Assembly: GCA_025362415.1 (NCBI GenBank)
Contig: JANYGM010000258.1
Location: forward strand, 1-12,304
Direction of reading: 5' to 3'
Source of the DNA: a bacterium
Lineage (GTDB): Bacteria; Bacteroidota; Bacteroidia; Cytophagales; Thermonemataceae
Length of the DNA: 12,304 bases
Of the stretch, positions 6,827-12,304 are shown piece after piece; within the stretch, counting starts at the first letter, position 1, and the number at the start of each line of letters is the position of its first letter. The position numbers were made by a program, and so were the translations under genes. Below the pieces are notes generated by a model. It did not search any database. It saw nothing but the letters and a program-made list of their open reading frames with translations, and had not been told where the DNA came from.

Positions 6827-7738
6827 ATGAAATTAGCTGCTGTTGATGTTGGTTCTAATGCTGCTCGTTTGCAGATTTGCCGTGTAATTACTAAAAGAAG
6901 TGGTATTGATTTTAAACTTTTGGAAAGTATCCGTTTTCCTTTGCGTTTGGGGGAAGATGTGTTCAAAGATAAATATATCAGTCCGCAAAAAGAGCAAAAT
7001 ATAATGAAATTTTTTGGAGCGTGTAAACTCCTTATGGAACTTCACGAGGTTGATGATTATCTAATGTGTGCTACCTCTGCTATGCGTGATGCCAAAAATG
7101 GTGTGGAAATAGTCCAAAAAATTAAGCAAGAATTAGACTTAAACCTAATTATTATTACAGGAAACCAAGAAAGTGAATACGTCAATAAGGCTATTTTACG
7201 CAATATGGACGACAAAAACTACCTCAACATTGATGTAGGTGGCGGAAGTACAGAAATTAGTTTGTTTTGTGAGAGAGAACTAATTATTTCTAAATCCTTT
7301 GAAATTGGTTCTGTGCGCCTTTTGCAAAATGCGGTAGATAAATCCGTTTGGAAAGATATGCAGGAATGGGTAGAAAATCATATAGAAGGGGTTTTACCAA
7401 AGCTAACAGGCATTGGTATTGGTGGGAATATCAACAAAATTGCGGCTATGGTCAAAGGAAAAGAAAAGAAAATTATTACCGTAAAAGACATTGAAGATGT
7501 CCAAAAGCAACTAGAAGGCACTTCTTTGGAGTACCGCATCAATGAACTTGCCCTAAATCCTGATAGAGCAGACGTAATTTTGCCTGCGTCTAACGTCTAT
7601 CTTGCTATTATGAAATGGGCAAAAGTCAAGGAAATGATAACGCCTGGCGTAGGGCTAAAAGAAGGTATTATTGAGATGCTAATAGAAAAACACCAAGTAG
7701 AAGTAAGCGGATTGCGTGGTTTGGCGTATAGCGAATAA
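6827..7738 (+). CDS. Ppx/GppA-family phosphatase (exopolyphosphatase-like)
   Basis: An ASKHA-fold (actin-like ATPase superfamily) phosphatase. Family members hydrolyse inorganic polyphosphate or pppGpp; the preference here cannot be read from sequence. The 303 residues correspond to the short form: the two actin-like lobes without the long C-terminal HD-type extension of E. coli Ppx. Visible are the phosphate-1 motif AAVDVGSNAARLQI (4-17), CATSAMRDAKNG (81-92), the ITGNQESEY segment with the expected catalytic glutamate (110-118), the phosphate-2 motif NIDVGGGSTEISLF (134-147) and GIGIGGNINKIA (196-207). The stop is followed 2 bp later by a heptamer hairpin. The gap to the acyltransferase is 70 bp of A/T-rich DNA without a clear promoter, so co-transcription is possible. 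Confidence 0.88.
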   Translation: MKLAAVDVGSNAARLQICRVITKRSGIDFKLLESIRFPLRLGEDVFKDKYISPQKEQNIMKFFGACKLLMELHEVDDYLMCATSAMRDAKNGVEIVQKIKQELDLNLIIITGNQESEYVNKAILRNMDDKNYLNIDVGGGSTEISLFCERELIISKSFEIGSVRLLQNAVDKSVWKDMQEWVENHIEGVLPKLTGIGIGGNINKIAAMVKGKEKKIITVKDIEDVQKQLEGTSLEYRINELALNPDRADVILPASNVYLAIMKWAKVKEMITPGVGLKEGIIEMLIEKHQVEVSGLRGLAYSE

Positions 7739-7740
7739 AC

Positions 7741-7804
7741 AATTACGAATTTCAAATTACGAATTACGGAAAATAACGTAATTCGTAATTTGAAATTTGT
7801 AATT
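7741..7804. terminator. Bidirectional hairpin built from heptamers, between convergent genes
   Basis: The left arm 7741-7768 pairs with 7777-7804 at 27 of 28 positions around an 8-nt loop (GAAAATAA). Each arm is a 7-bp-period repeat: AATTACG, AATTTCA, AATTACG, AATTACG. It fills almost the whole gap between the two stop codons, so terminating both transcripts is the likely role. The arms have no GC-rich core. On the plus strand the stem is followed after about 6 bp by a T run inside the opposing gene. Confidence 0.7.
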
Positions 7805-7808
7805 GAAA

Positions 7809-8729
7809 CTATTTTTTTGGTTTTGGTAGTTTTTTGAGTGTTTCAACTAGAAAACCAGCTTGTTGTAACGCATTTTTAAGCCTTTCTGCAAACTCAAAAA
7901 CATCTTCACTTATATTGTGATCAGAAGTAATATCAGACAAACTATCACCCCAACTACTCTCAAAACGAAATTGTTTCCATTCTTTTTCAAATATTATTTT
8001 TTTGCCAAATTCCATATATGTATAAAGTGCTGCAATGTTGCCATTTATCAAAAAAGCTAATTTTTGAATATCAACATTATCTCTTTTACACTCATTCACA
8101 AGGGTTTGCAAAGCATAATACACATTGTGAGAAGATGCCCTAAAATCTTTGTGATTGAGCAAATAAATCAAATCAAACATATCCTTAAAACGTGGTCTGA
8201 CAAGGCACTGATGCAGTTTCCACGCTACTTGCAAGGCAAGCGGAGGCGTATTTGGGATAATAAAAGGCTCACCTTCCAAAGGCGTGTAAAGCAGGGGAAT
8301 AGGCTCTTGGTCTATGTCCAAATTAAAAGAAATATCCAACGAAAGGTTTATTTCTTCACCTTCTACTATAGCAATCAAATCTGTATTAACTGTCGGGAAA
8401 TCATCCGCCATAGCATAATCAATACATCTCCAAAAAAGATTTTTCTGAAAACTATTAAACTTGACATTGTCGTCTAATGATAATTCTGTAATAAGTGTTG
8501 TCCAATTTGTAAATTCTTTTTCTGCAATTTGCTCATTACTAAGTAAATGCAAATACACAAAATCTAAATCATTGGGGATTCTGTCGTTTATATTATCAAA
8601 ATATTGACGTGTGATATAACTTCCTTTGAGCATAAAAGGCATATCAATTTCTACTGCTCTACGGATAAAAGCCTCACAAGCAAGTAGTTGCTTGCGTTGA
8701 AGTTCTTTGAGTTTGTCTAATTTCTCCAT
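7809..8729 (-). CDS. AbiEii/AbiGii-like nucleotidyltransferase, no visible antitoxin partner
   Basis: A 306-residue protein with the hallmarks of the AbiEii/AbiGii toxin family (DUF1814-type, DNA polymerase beta superfamily). The KGS of MLKGSYITRQYF (33-44) corresponds to the family's KGG/KGS-x-R motif. NDLDF (53-57) supplies the metal-binding aspartates. LSLDISF (129-135) may hold the third acidic residue. WKLHQCLVRPRFKDMFDLIYLL (170-191) is the typical K-x-R-x-KD-x-x-DL signature. Family toxins transfer nucleotides to tRNA or other targets and are normally paired with an upstream AbiEi-type antitoxin. Here the next gene upstream is groEL behind a terminator, and no partner is visible. A domesticated or differently controlled nucleotidyltransferase is therefore possible. 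A weak promoter (TTTG, 17 bp, TATAATTG) precedes it on the minus strand at 8771-8743. Confidence 0.7.
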   Translation of the reverse strand: MEKLDKLKELQRKQLLACEAFIRRAVEIDMPFMLKGSYITRQYFDNINDRIPNDLDFVYLHLLSNEQIAEKEFTNWTTLITELSLDDNVKFNSFQKNLFWRCIDYAMADDFPTVNTDLIAIVEGEEINLSLDISFNLDIDQEPIPLLYTPLEGEPFIIPNTPPLALQVAWKLHQCLVRPRFKDMFDLIYLLNHKDFRASSHNVYYALQTLVNECKRDNVDIQKLAFLINGNIAALYTYMEFGKKIIFEKEWKQFRFESSWGDSLSDITSDHNISEDVFEFAERLKNALQQAGFLVETLKKLPKPKK

Positions 8730-8775
8730 TTTCCCACTTTTTCAATTATATTTTTTAATATATTTTACAAAAAAC

Positions 8776-8808
8776 AATCTCCTCTATTTCTTTGAAATAA
8801 AGGAGATT
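8776..8808 (-). terminator. Rho-independent terminator of groES-groEL
   Basis: On the minus strand AATCTCCTTTATTTC pairs with GAAATAGAGGAGATT around an AAA loop (one mismatch), followed by GTTTTTTG. It lies about 30 bp after the groEL stop. Confidence 0.85.
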
Positions 8809-8837
8809 ATCTATAAAAAACTAAGAAAAGCGCAATA

Positions 8838-10469
8838 TTACATCATTCCGCCCATTCCACCGCCACCCATTCCGCCCATTGGGTTTCCTTTGTCATCTTC
8901 TGGATCATCAGCAATCACACATTCAGTTGTCAAAAGAAGTCCTGCAATAGATGCTGCGTTTTCTAGTGCCAAACGTGTTACTTTGGTAGGGTCAATGATA
9001 CCAGCCTCAAACATATTTTCAAATTTATCTAGTCTAGCATTATAACCAAAGTCTTTTTTGCCTTCTTTCACTCTATTGACAATCACAGAGCCTTCTCCGC
9101 CTGCATTTGCAATAATAGTACGCAAAGGAGCTTCTAGGGCAATACGAATGATATTTACGCCTGTCATTTGGTCTTCATTTTCTACTTTGATTTTGTCTAA
9201 TGCCTCAATAGCACGTATCAGCGCAACGCCCCCACCTGGTACAATGCCCTCTGCTACGGCTGCACGTGTAGCGTGCAAAGCGTCATCAACTCTATCTTTT
9301 TTCTCTTTCATTTCTACCTCTGTAGCAGCACCAATGTACAAAATAGCCACACCACCAGAAAGTTTTGCAAGACGTTCTTGCAATTTTTCACGGTCATAAT
9401 CAGATGTTGTAGATTCCATTTGAGATTTAATCACGTTTACACGTCCTTTAATGGCATCTGCACTACCTTTTCCGTTTACAATAGTAGTATTATCTTTGTC
9501 CACAATGATTTTATCAGCTGTTCCAAGATATTCTGCTGCATTTTCAAGCAAATAACCTTTTTCGTCAGAAATAACTTCTGCACCTGTCAAAATGGCAATG
9601 TCTTCCAACATAGCTTTTCTGCGGTCACCAAAACCAGGAGCTTTTACGGCAGCAATTTTCAGCGCACCACGAATTTTATTTACTACAAGTGTTGTCAGTG
9701 CTTCACCATCAACATCTTCTGCAATAATCAAAAGAGGACGACCAGTTTGAGCGCATTGTTCCAAAACAGGCAAGATTTCTTTCATAGAAGAAATTTTCTT
9801 TTCTGTAACCAGAATGAAAGGTTTTTCCATTAGAACTTCCATTTTCTCTGTATCAGTAACGAAATAAGGAGAAAGGAAACCTCTATCAAATTGCATTCCT
9901 TCTACTGTTTTTACTTCAGTTTCAGTACCTTTTGCTTCTTCAACAGTAATAACACCTTCTTTACCTACTTTTTCCATTGCGTTGGCAATCATTTTACCAA
10001 TTTCTTCATCACTATTAGCAGAAATAGTAGCTACTTGCGCTATTTCTTTGCTATCTTTTACTGTTTTAGATTGCTTTCTAAGGTGTTCTACAACGGCTAC
10101 GACTGCTTTTTCAATACCACGTTTCAAATCCATTGGATTTGCACCAGCAGCCACATTTTTAGAACCAGCATTGTAGATAGCTTGTGCCAAAACGGTTGCT
10201 GTTGTAGTACCATCACCTGCCATATCTGCTGTTTTTGAAGCAACTTCTTTGACAAGTTGTGCGCCCATATTCTCAATAGGGTCTTTTAATTCAATTTCTT
10301 TAGCTACTGTTACCCCATCTTTGGTGATAGCAGGTGCGCCAAATTTTTTATCAATAATAACATTTCTTCCTTTTGGACCTAATGTTACTTTTACTGCGTT
10401 AGCGAGTGCATCAACCCCTTTTTTGAGTTTTTCTCTTGCTTCTGCGTCAAAATATATTTTCTTAGACAT
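8838..10469 (-). CDS. groL: Chaperonin GroEL (60 kDa, Hsp60)
   Basis: ATP-driven double-ring chaperonin that folds cytoplasmic proteins together with GroES. The 543-residue product is full length. It begins MSKKIYFDAEAREKL, has the nucleotide-binding segment TLGPKGRNVIID (29-40) and the catalytic DGTTT (86-90), and ends in the Gly-Met tail GGMGGGGMGGMM. It follows groES by 75 bp on the same strand and ends at a strong terminator, the usual two-gene operon. The tail and all visible motifs are standard. Confidence 0.99.
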   Translation of the reverse strand: MSKKIYFDAEAREKLKKGVDALANAVKVTLGPKGRNVIIDKKFGAPAITKDGVTVAKEIELKDPIENMGAQLVKEVASKTADMAGDGTTTATVLAQAIYNAGSKNVAAGANPMDLKRGIEKAVVAVVEHLRKQSKTVKDSKEIAQVATISANSDEEIGKMIANAMEKVGKEGVITVEEAKGTETEVKTVEGMQFDRGFLSPYFVTDTEKMEVLMEKPFILVTEKKISSMKEILPVLEQCAQTGRPLLIIAEDVDGEALTTLVVNKIRGALKIAAVKAPGFGDRRKAMLEDIAILTGAEVISDEKGYLLENAAEYLGTADKIIVDKDNTTIVNGKGSADAIKGRVNVIKSQMESTTSDYDREKLQERLAKLSGGVAILYIGAATEVEMKEKKDRVDDALHATRAAVAEGIVPGGGVALIRAIEALDKIKVENEDQMTGVNIIRIALEAPLRTIIANAGGEGSVIVNRVKEGKKDFGYNARLDKFENMFEAGIIDPTKVTRLALENAASIAGLLLTTECVIADDPEDDKGNPMGGMGGGGMGGMM

Positions 10470-10518
10470 AAAAATGATTATAATTTTTGGTTTAATTTTT
10501 TAATTTATTGGATAGAAA

Positions 10519-10547
10519 ATTACTATAGAATTACTATAGAATTACTA
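10519..10547. repeat. 11-bp tandem repeat at the groES stop codon
   Basis: ATTACTATAGA occurs twice and ATTACTA a third time, back to back. On the coding strand the groES stop TAG begins the first unit, TAGTAATTCTA, so stop-like TAG/TAA triplets are repeated downstream. It lies in the 75-bp spacer between groES and groEL. Confidence 0.7.
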
Positions 10548-10826
10548 AACAACTGCAAGAATATCAGACTCACGCATAATGAGGTATTCTTTGCCATCAA
10601 CAGTGATTTCTGTACCAGAATATTTGCCATAAAGTACGCTATCACCTACTTTAACGGTCATTTTTTCATCTTTTTTGCCAGCACCAACTGCGACAACAGT
10701 TCCTTTTTGAGGTTTTTCTTTTGCAGTATCAGGGATAATAATGCCTGATGCAGTTTTAGTTTCTGCCACAGCAGCCTCTACAAGCACTCTGTCGGAGAGT
10801 GGCGTAATATTGAGCTTTTTAGCCAT
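10545..10826 (-). CDS. groS: Co-chaperonin GroES (10 kDa)
   Basis: Heptameric lid of the GroEL cavity. From the start chosen here the protein has 93 residues, normal for GroES: MAKKLNITPLSDRVLVE, the mobile loop ETKTASGIIIPDTA (22-35), GTVVAVGAGKK (42-52) and the C-terminal REESDILAVV-like end (RESDILAVV). The reading frame stays open 28 codons further upstream to 10910. Those codons translate the AATTGTG heptamer repeat (FIIHNSQFIIHN) and are not homologous to GroES, so MAKKLN is the start. No CIRCE element (TTAGCACTC-N9-GAGTGCTAA) is seen upstream; a sigma-54-like site at 10960-10975 is a candidate. Confidence 0.98.
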   Translation of the reverse strand: MAKKLNITPLSDRVLVEAAVAETKTASGIIIPDTAKEKPQKGTVVAVGAGKKDEKMTVKVGDSVLYGKYSGTEITVDGKEYLIMRESDILAVV

Positions 10827-10849
10827 TTTTTTAGAAAATTTAGATAAGT

Positions 10850-10884
10850 AATTGTGAATTATGAATTGTGAATTGTGAATTATA
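10850..10884. repeat. 7-bp-period repeat in the groES 5' region
   Basis: AATTGTG, AATTATG, AATTGTG, AATTGTG and AATTATA in exact register, ending 24 bp from the groES start. Without the correct start call it would be mistaken for an N-terminal extension. Confidence 0.75.
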
Positions 10885-10959
10885 AATGAATACAAAATAG
10901 TTATCATCAATAGTTATAACAATTCACTTATAACAAAATACTATAATGGCAATTTCTTT

Positions 10960-10975
10960 ACATTTTTTATGCCAA
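10960..10975 (-). promoter_or_regulatory. Possible sigma-54-type promoter of groES-groEL
   Basis: The minus strand reads TTGGCATAAAAAATGT. TTGGCAT fits the -24 element of RpoN promoters, and ATGT is placed where TTGC (-12) belongs, matching only its central TG. The GG-to-G spacing is correct. The predicted start gives a leader of about 125 nt. It is supported by the paired TTTTGTCAG sites just upstream but weakened by the poor -12 element. Confidence 0.3.
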
Positions 10976-10992
10976 TGCTATTTATAAGTGTT

Positions 10993-11031
10993 TTTTGTCA
11001 GTTTTTTATGGAAAACCTGCTATTTTGTCAG
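10993..11031. promoter_or_regulatory. Paired TTTTGTCAG direct repeats upstream of groES
   Basis: TTTTGTCAG occurs at 10993-11001 and 11023-11031, exactly 30 bp apart, about three helical turns. They lie upstream of the candidate groES promoter. An 8-bp stem AAAACCTG/CAGGTTTT (11012-11036) overlaps the second copy. The spacing fits an activator binding one face of the helix. The identity of such a protein is unknown. Confidence 0.35.
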
Positions 11032-11080
11032 GTTTTTGGATTTTAGTTTTATCACTTATGCACAAGAAAGCATAAAAATA

Positions 11081-11288
11081 CTTAGATAACGACATTATTA
11101 ATTTGTAAACTTTATGTAGGCGTTTGATTTATCAAAACGCTGTTTTGGGACAAAATAAATGGTAGAGAACAAAATGCACTAGAAAGTATTTTTGTACCCA
11201 AATTGTTCTACCTCACTTGTTTTGTACCAAAACACCACTTGATAAATCAAGTGGCTACAAATTTCAAAATACAATTTATCAATCTAAC
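11081..11288. repeat. Fold-back MITE-like element C1
   Basis: It begins with the family end CTTAGATAACGACATT and ends ACAATTTATCAATCTAAC, the right end of copies A and B less 8 bp. Nearly the whole element is one long inverted repeat with its centre near 11185. GTTTTGGGACAAAAT pairs with the complement around 11217-11232, and the arms carry smaller palindromes: GCGTTTGAT/ATCAAAACGC (11120-11140) and a perfect CCACTTGAT/ATCAAGTGG (11235-11254). It encodes nothing. Confidence 0.65.
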
Positions 11289-11439
11289 TTAGATAACGAC
11301 ATTATTAATTGGTAGGCTTTATTTTAATACGCAGGGTATAAAAACCCTTCACTACTGATATGAGGTACATATTTTAACCAAAAATCAGTAACGTGGGGTT
11401 TTATACCCCACGAATACAAACATCATATAATGTCGTTAT
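11289..11439. repeat. Fold-back MITE-like element C2
   Basis: ATAACGACATTAT (11293-11305) is perfectly inverted at 11427-11439. Inside, 11331-11359 pairs with 11384-11411 over about 28 bp with few mismatches and one bulge. Each arm is itself a hairpin (AGGGT/ACCCT-like; GTGGGGT/ACCCCAC with loop TTTAT). It shares its left end with C1 and abuts it directly. It encodes nothing. Confidence 0.65.
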
Positions 11440-11442
11440 TTT

Positions 11443-11625
11443 AATAGAGTTTTTATTACTTGATAATCAAATGTTTAGCACAAATAAATATCAAAACCAC
11501 CCCTAACCCCTCCTTGAAAAGGAGGGGAATCTTGCTCCCATCCTTCCTAAGGAGGGGCTGGGGGTGGTTTTTAGTGCCAATTTATTGTTAAATACTTGAT
11601 AATCAAACTATAAAAACTCTAATAA
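11443..11625. repeat. Large palindromic element D with CCCCTCC hairpin core
   Basis: The outer arms TAGAGTTTTTAT-x-TTGATAATCAA (11444 onward) and their inverse (to 11625) enclose a core in which 11493-11514 pairs with 11550-11571 at about 19 of 22 positions. Inside is a perfect 9-bp stem CCCCTCCTT/AAGGAGGGG with loop GAA (11507-11527). CCACCCC-x-CCCCTCC palindromes of this type are, from memory, scattered through many Bacteroidota and some other genomes. It lies downstream of the minus-strand amidase fragment and could stop its transcript. Confidence 0.65.
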
Positions 11626-11635
11626 ACATTTTATG

Positions 11636-11670
11636 TTCGTACTTCGTCCCTCTAATTTCGTCCCTCAAAT
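11636..11670. repeat. 7-bp-period repeat abutting the amidase stop codon
   Basis: TTCGTAC, TTCGTCC, CTCTAAT, TTCGTCC and CTCAAAT in exact register, ending at the base before the stop codon (11671-11673). On the coding strand the units have the form NNNNGAR (GTACGAA, GGACGAA, ATTAGAG, GGACGAA, ATTTGAG). Confidence 0.7.
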
Positions 11671-12267
11671 CTATCTTTCTATTTCTTTTTTATAATCTTT
11701 TATGGCTCTAAGTAACGCAGAGGCTAATATTTCTTGCCCCTCTACTGTATTCATAAATTTTTCCTCTTCTTCATTTGTCATAAAACCTATTTCTACAAGC
11801 ATACTAGGCATTGTAGCTTGTTTTAAGACAATGAAACCTGCTTGTTTTAGCCCTCTGTTTGTGCGTTTTGCCTTGTCTTTAAGTTGTCTATCTGTAAAAT
11901 CAGCAAGTTTTAAGCTATTTTCAAGATAAGCGTTTTGCTCCAAAACCAGCATTATATGAGATTGCGGAGAATTTGGGTCAAAACCACCATAGTTTTTCTT
12001 ATAATCAGTTTCCTTCAAAATAACAGAGTTTTCACGTTTTGCAACTGCAAGGTTTTCTTCAGATACGTGTGCGCCCATAATGAAAACTTCTGTCCCTGCT
12101 ACTGCCTTGTTTTTTGGTGTTTTTTTGATGTCCAAAGAATTGCAATGTATTGAAATAAACAAATCAGCACTATTTTTATTGGCAACTGTGGCACGCTCGT
12201 GGAGTTTTACGTGTGTATCTTTGGAGCGTGTTTGAATAACTTTTATTGTGAGCAAAAAATACGCCAC
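11671..12267 (-). CDS. N-acetylmuramoyl-L-alanine amidase (Amidase_3), C-terminal part only
   Basis: Amidase_3 zinc enzymes cleave the bond between MurNAc and L-alanine in peptidoglycan, usually outside the cytoplasm. The 198-residue frame (GTG start at 12267) has the later family landmarks: VIQTRSKDTHVKLHERATVAN (10-30), ADLFISIHCNS with zinc ligand H41, GTEVFIMG (58-65), NRGLKQAGFIVLKQATMPSMLVEIGFMTN (137-165) with catalytic E159, and a normal C-terminus. It lacks the first zinc-binding region (IDAGHGG...E), about 50 residues. Upstream in frame there is only FSFYTFVAYFLLTI and then a stop at 12286. As it stands it should be inactive. The missing N-terminus begins on the opposite strand at 12279. 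The GTG is simply the first possible start and is probably not a natural one. Confidence 0.8.
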   Translation of the reverse strand: MAYFLLTIKVIQTRSKDTHVKLHERATVANKNSADLFISIHCNSLDIKKTPKNKAVAGTEVFIMGAHVSEENLAVAKRENSVILKETDYKKNYGGFDPNSPQSHIMLVLEQNAYLENSLKLADFTDRQLKDKAKRTNRGLKQAGFIVLKQATMPSMLVEIGFMTNEEEEKFMNTVEGQEILASALLRAIKDYKKEIER

Positions 12268-12278
12268 AAAAGTATAAA

Positions 12279-12304
12279 ATGAAAACTATTGTCATTGATG
12301 CAGG
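12279..12304 (+). CDS. Start of an Amidase_3 gene, cut by the window end
   Basis: ATG at 12279 opens the reading MKTIVIDAG, which is the canonical first strand of Amidase_3 enzymes (xxIVIDAGHGG) up to the zinc-binding histidine, which lies just past the window. Only 9 residues are visible. Its start is 12 bp from the nominal start of the minus-strand fragment that lacks exactly this part, so a rearranged single gene or a head-to-head pair must be considered. It is too short to be called by ORF length, but the motif is specific. Confidence 0.6.

Noticed and set aside
8838..10503. Several plus-strand ORFs of 64-186 codons across the groEL region
   Set aside because: They lie antisense to the intact groEL and have no protein-like features of their own.
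10827..10910. 28-codon N-terminal extension of GroES
   Set aside because: It is only a translation of the AATTGTG heptamer array and spacer; GroES homology begins exactly at MAKKLN.
10945..10975. TGGCA...TGCCA palindrome as an operator
   Set aside because: The half sites are 5 bp and about 20 bp apart; the stronger reading is a single TTGGCAT -24-like element.
11498..11574. The CCCCTCC hairpin cluster as a CRISPR array
   Set aside because: The repeats are inverted and differ from each other; there are no regularly spaced direct repeats or spacers.

Overview
The window reads as a piece of a low-GC Bacteroidota chromosome, most likely a Cytophagales-type marine or gliding lineage (the exact genus is inference). 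The support is the gene complement, the lack of Shine-Dalgarno sequences before the start codons, and several promoters of the Bacteroidota form TTTG-N20-TAnnTTTG. The clearest are before ahcY and the merC-like gene.

Layout. Positions 1-141 hold the right part of a hairpin-rich repeat. pyrH (UMP kinase, minus) follows, then a divergent MerC-like membrane protein gene with a duplicated palindromic operator. After a 316-bp inverted-repeat element come ahcY (minus) and its terminator. The stretch 3573-4241 carries the ahcY promoter, a duplicated scrap of the pyrH 3' end and a doubtful small ORF. On the plus strand come rimK (S6 glutamate ligase), a PlsC-type acyltransferase with C-terminal membrane helices, and a Ppx/GppA-family phosphatase. 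A convergent AbiEii-like nucleotidyltransferase (minus) faces the phosphatase across a 28-bp-arm hairpin. groES-groEL (minus) form an operon with a clear terminator. The 844 bp between groES and the last gene hold no gene but three adjoining fold-back elements. The window ends in an amidase locus split between strands: the C-terminal part is on minus and an amidase N-terminus starts on plus.

Most genes are housekeeping: pyrimidine nucleotides, methyl cycle, ribosome modification, lipid synthesis, polyphosphate or (p)ppGpp hydrolysis, chaperonin. The unusual content is between the genes. First, degenerate tandem repeats with an exact 7-bp period, of differing sequence, sit within 0-2 bp of the stop codon (or overlap it) of most genes. 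Second, a family of fold-back, MITE-like elements shares the terminal motif CTTAGATAACGACATT. Third, the pyrH C-terminal tail is duplicated with only synonymous differences. Fourth, the amidase is split by an apparent inversion. No CRISPR array, tRNA, rRNA, transposase or phage gene is visible.
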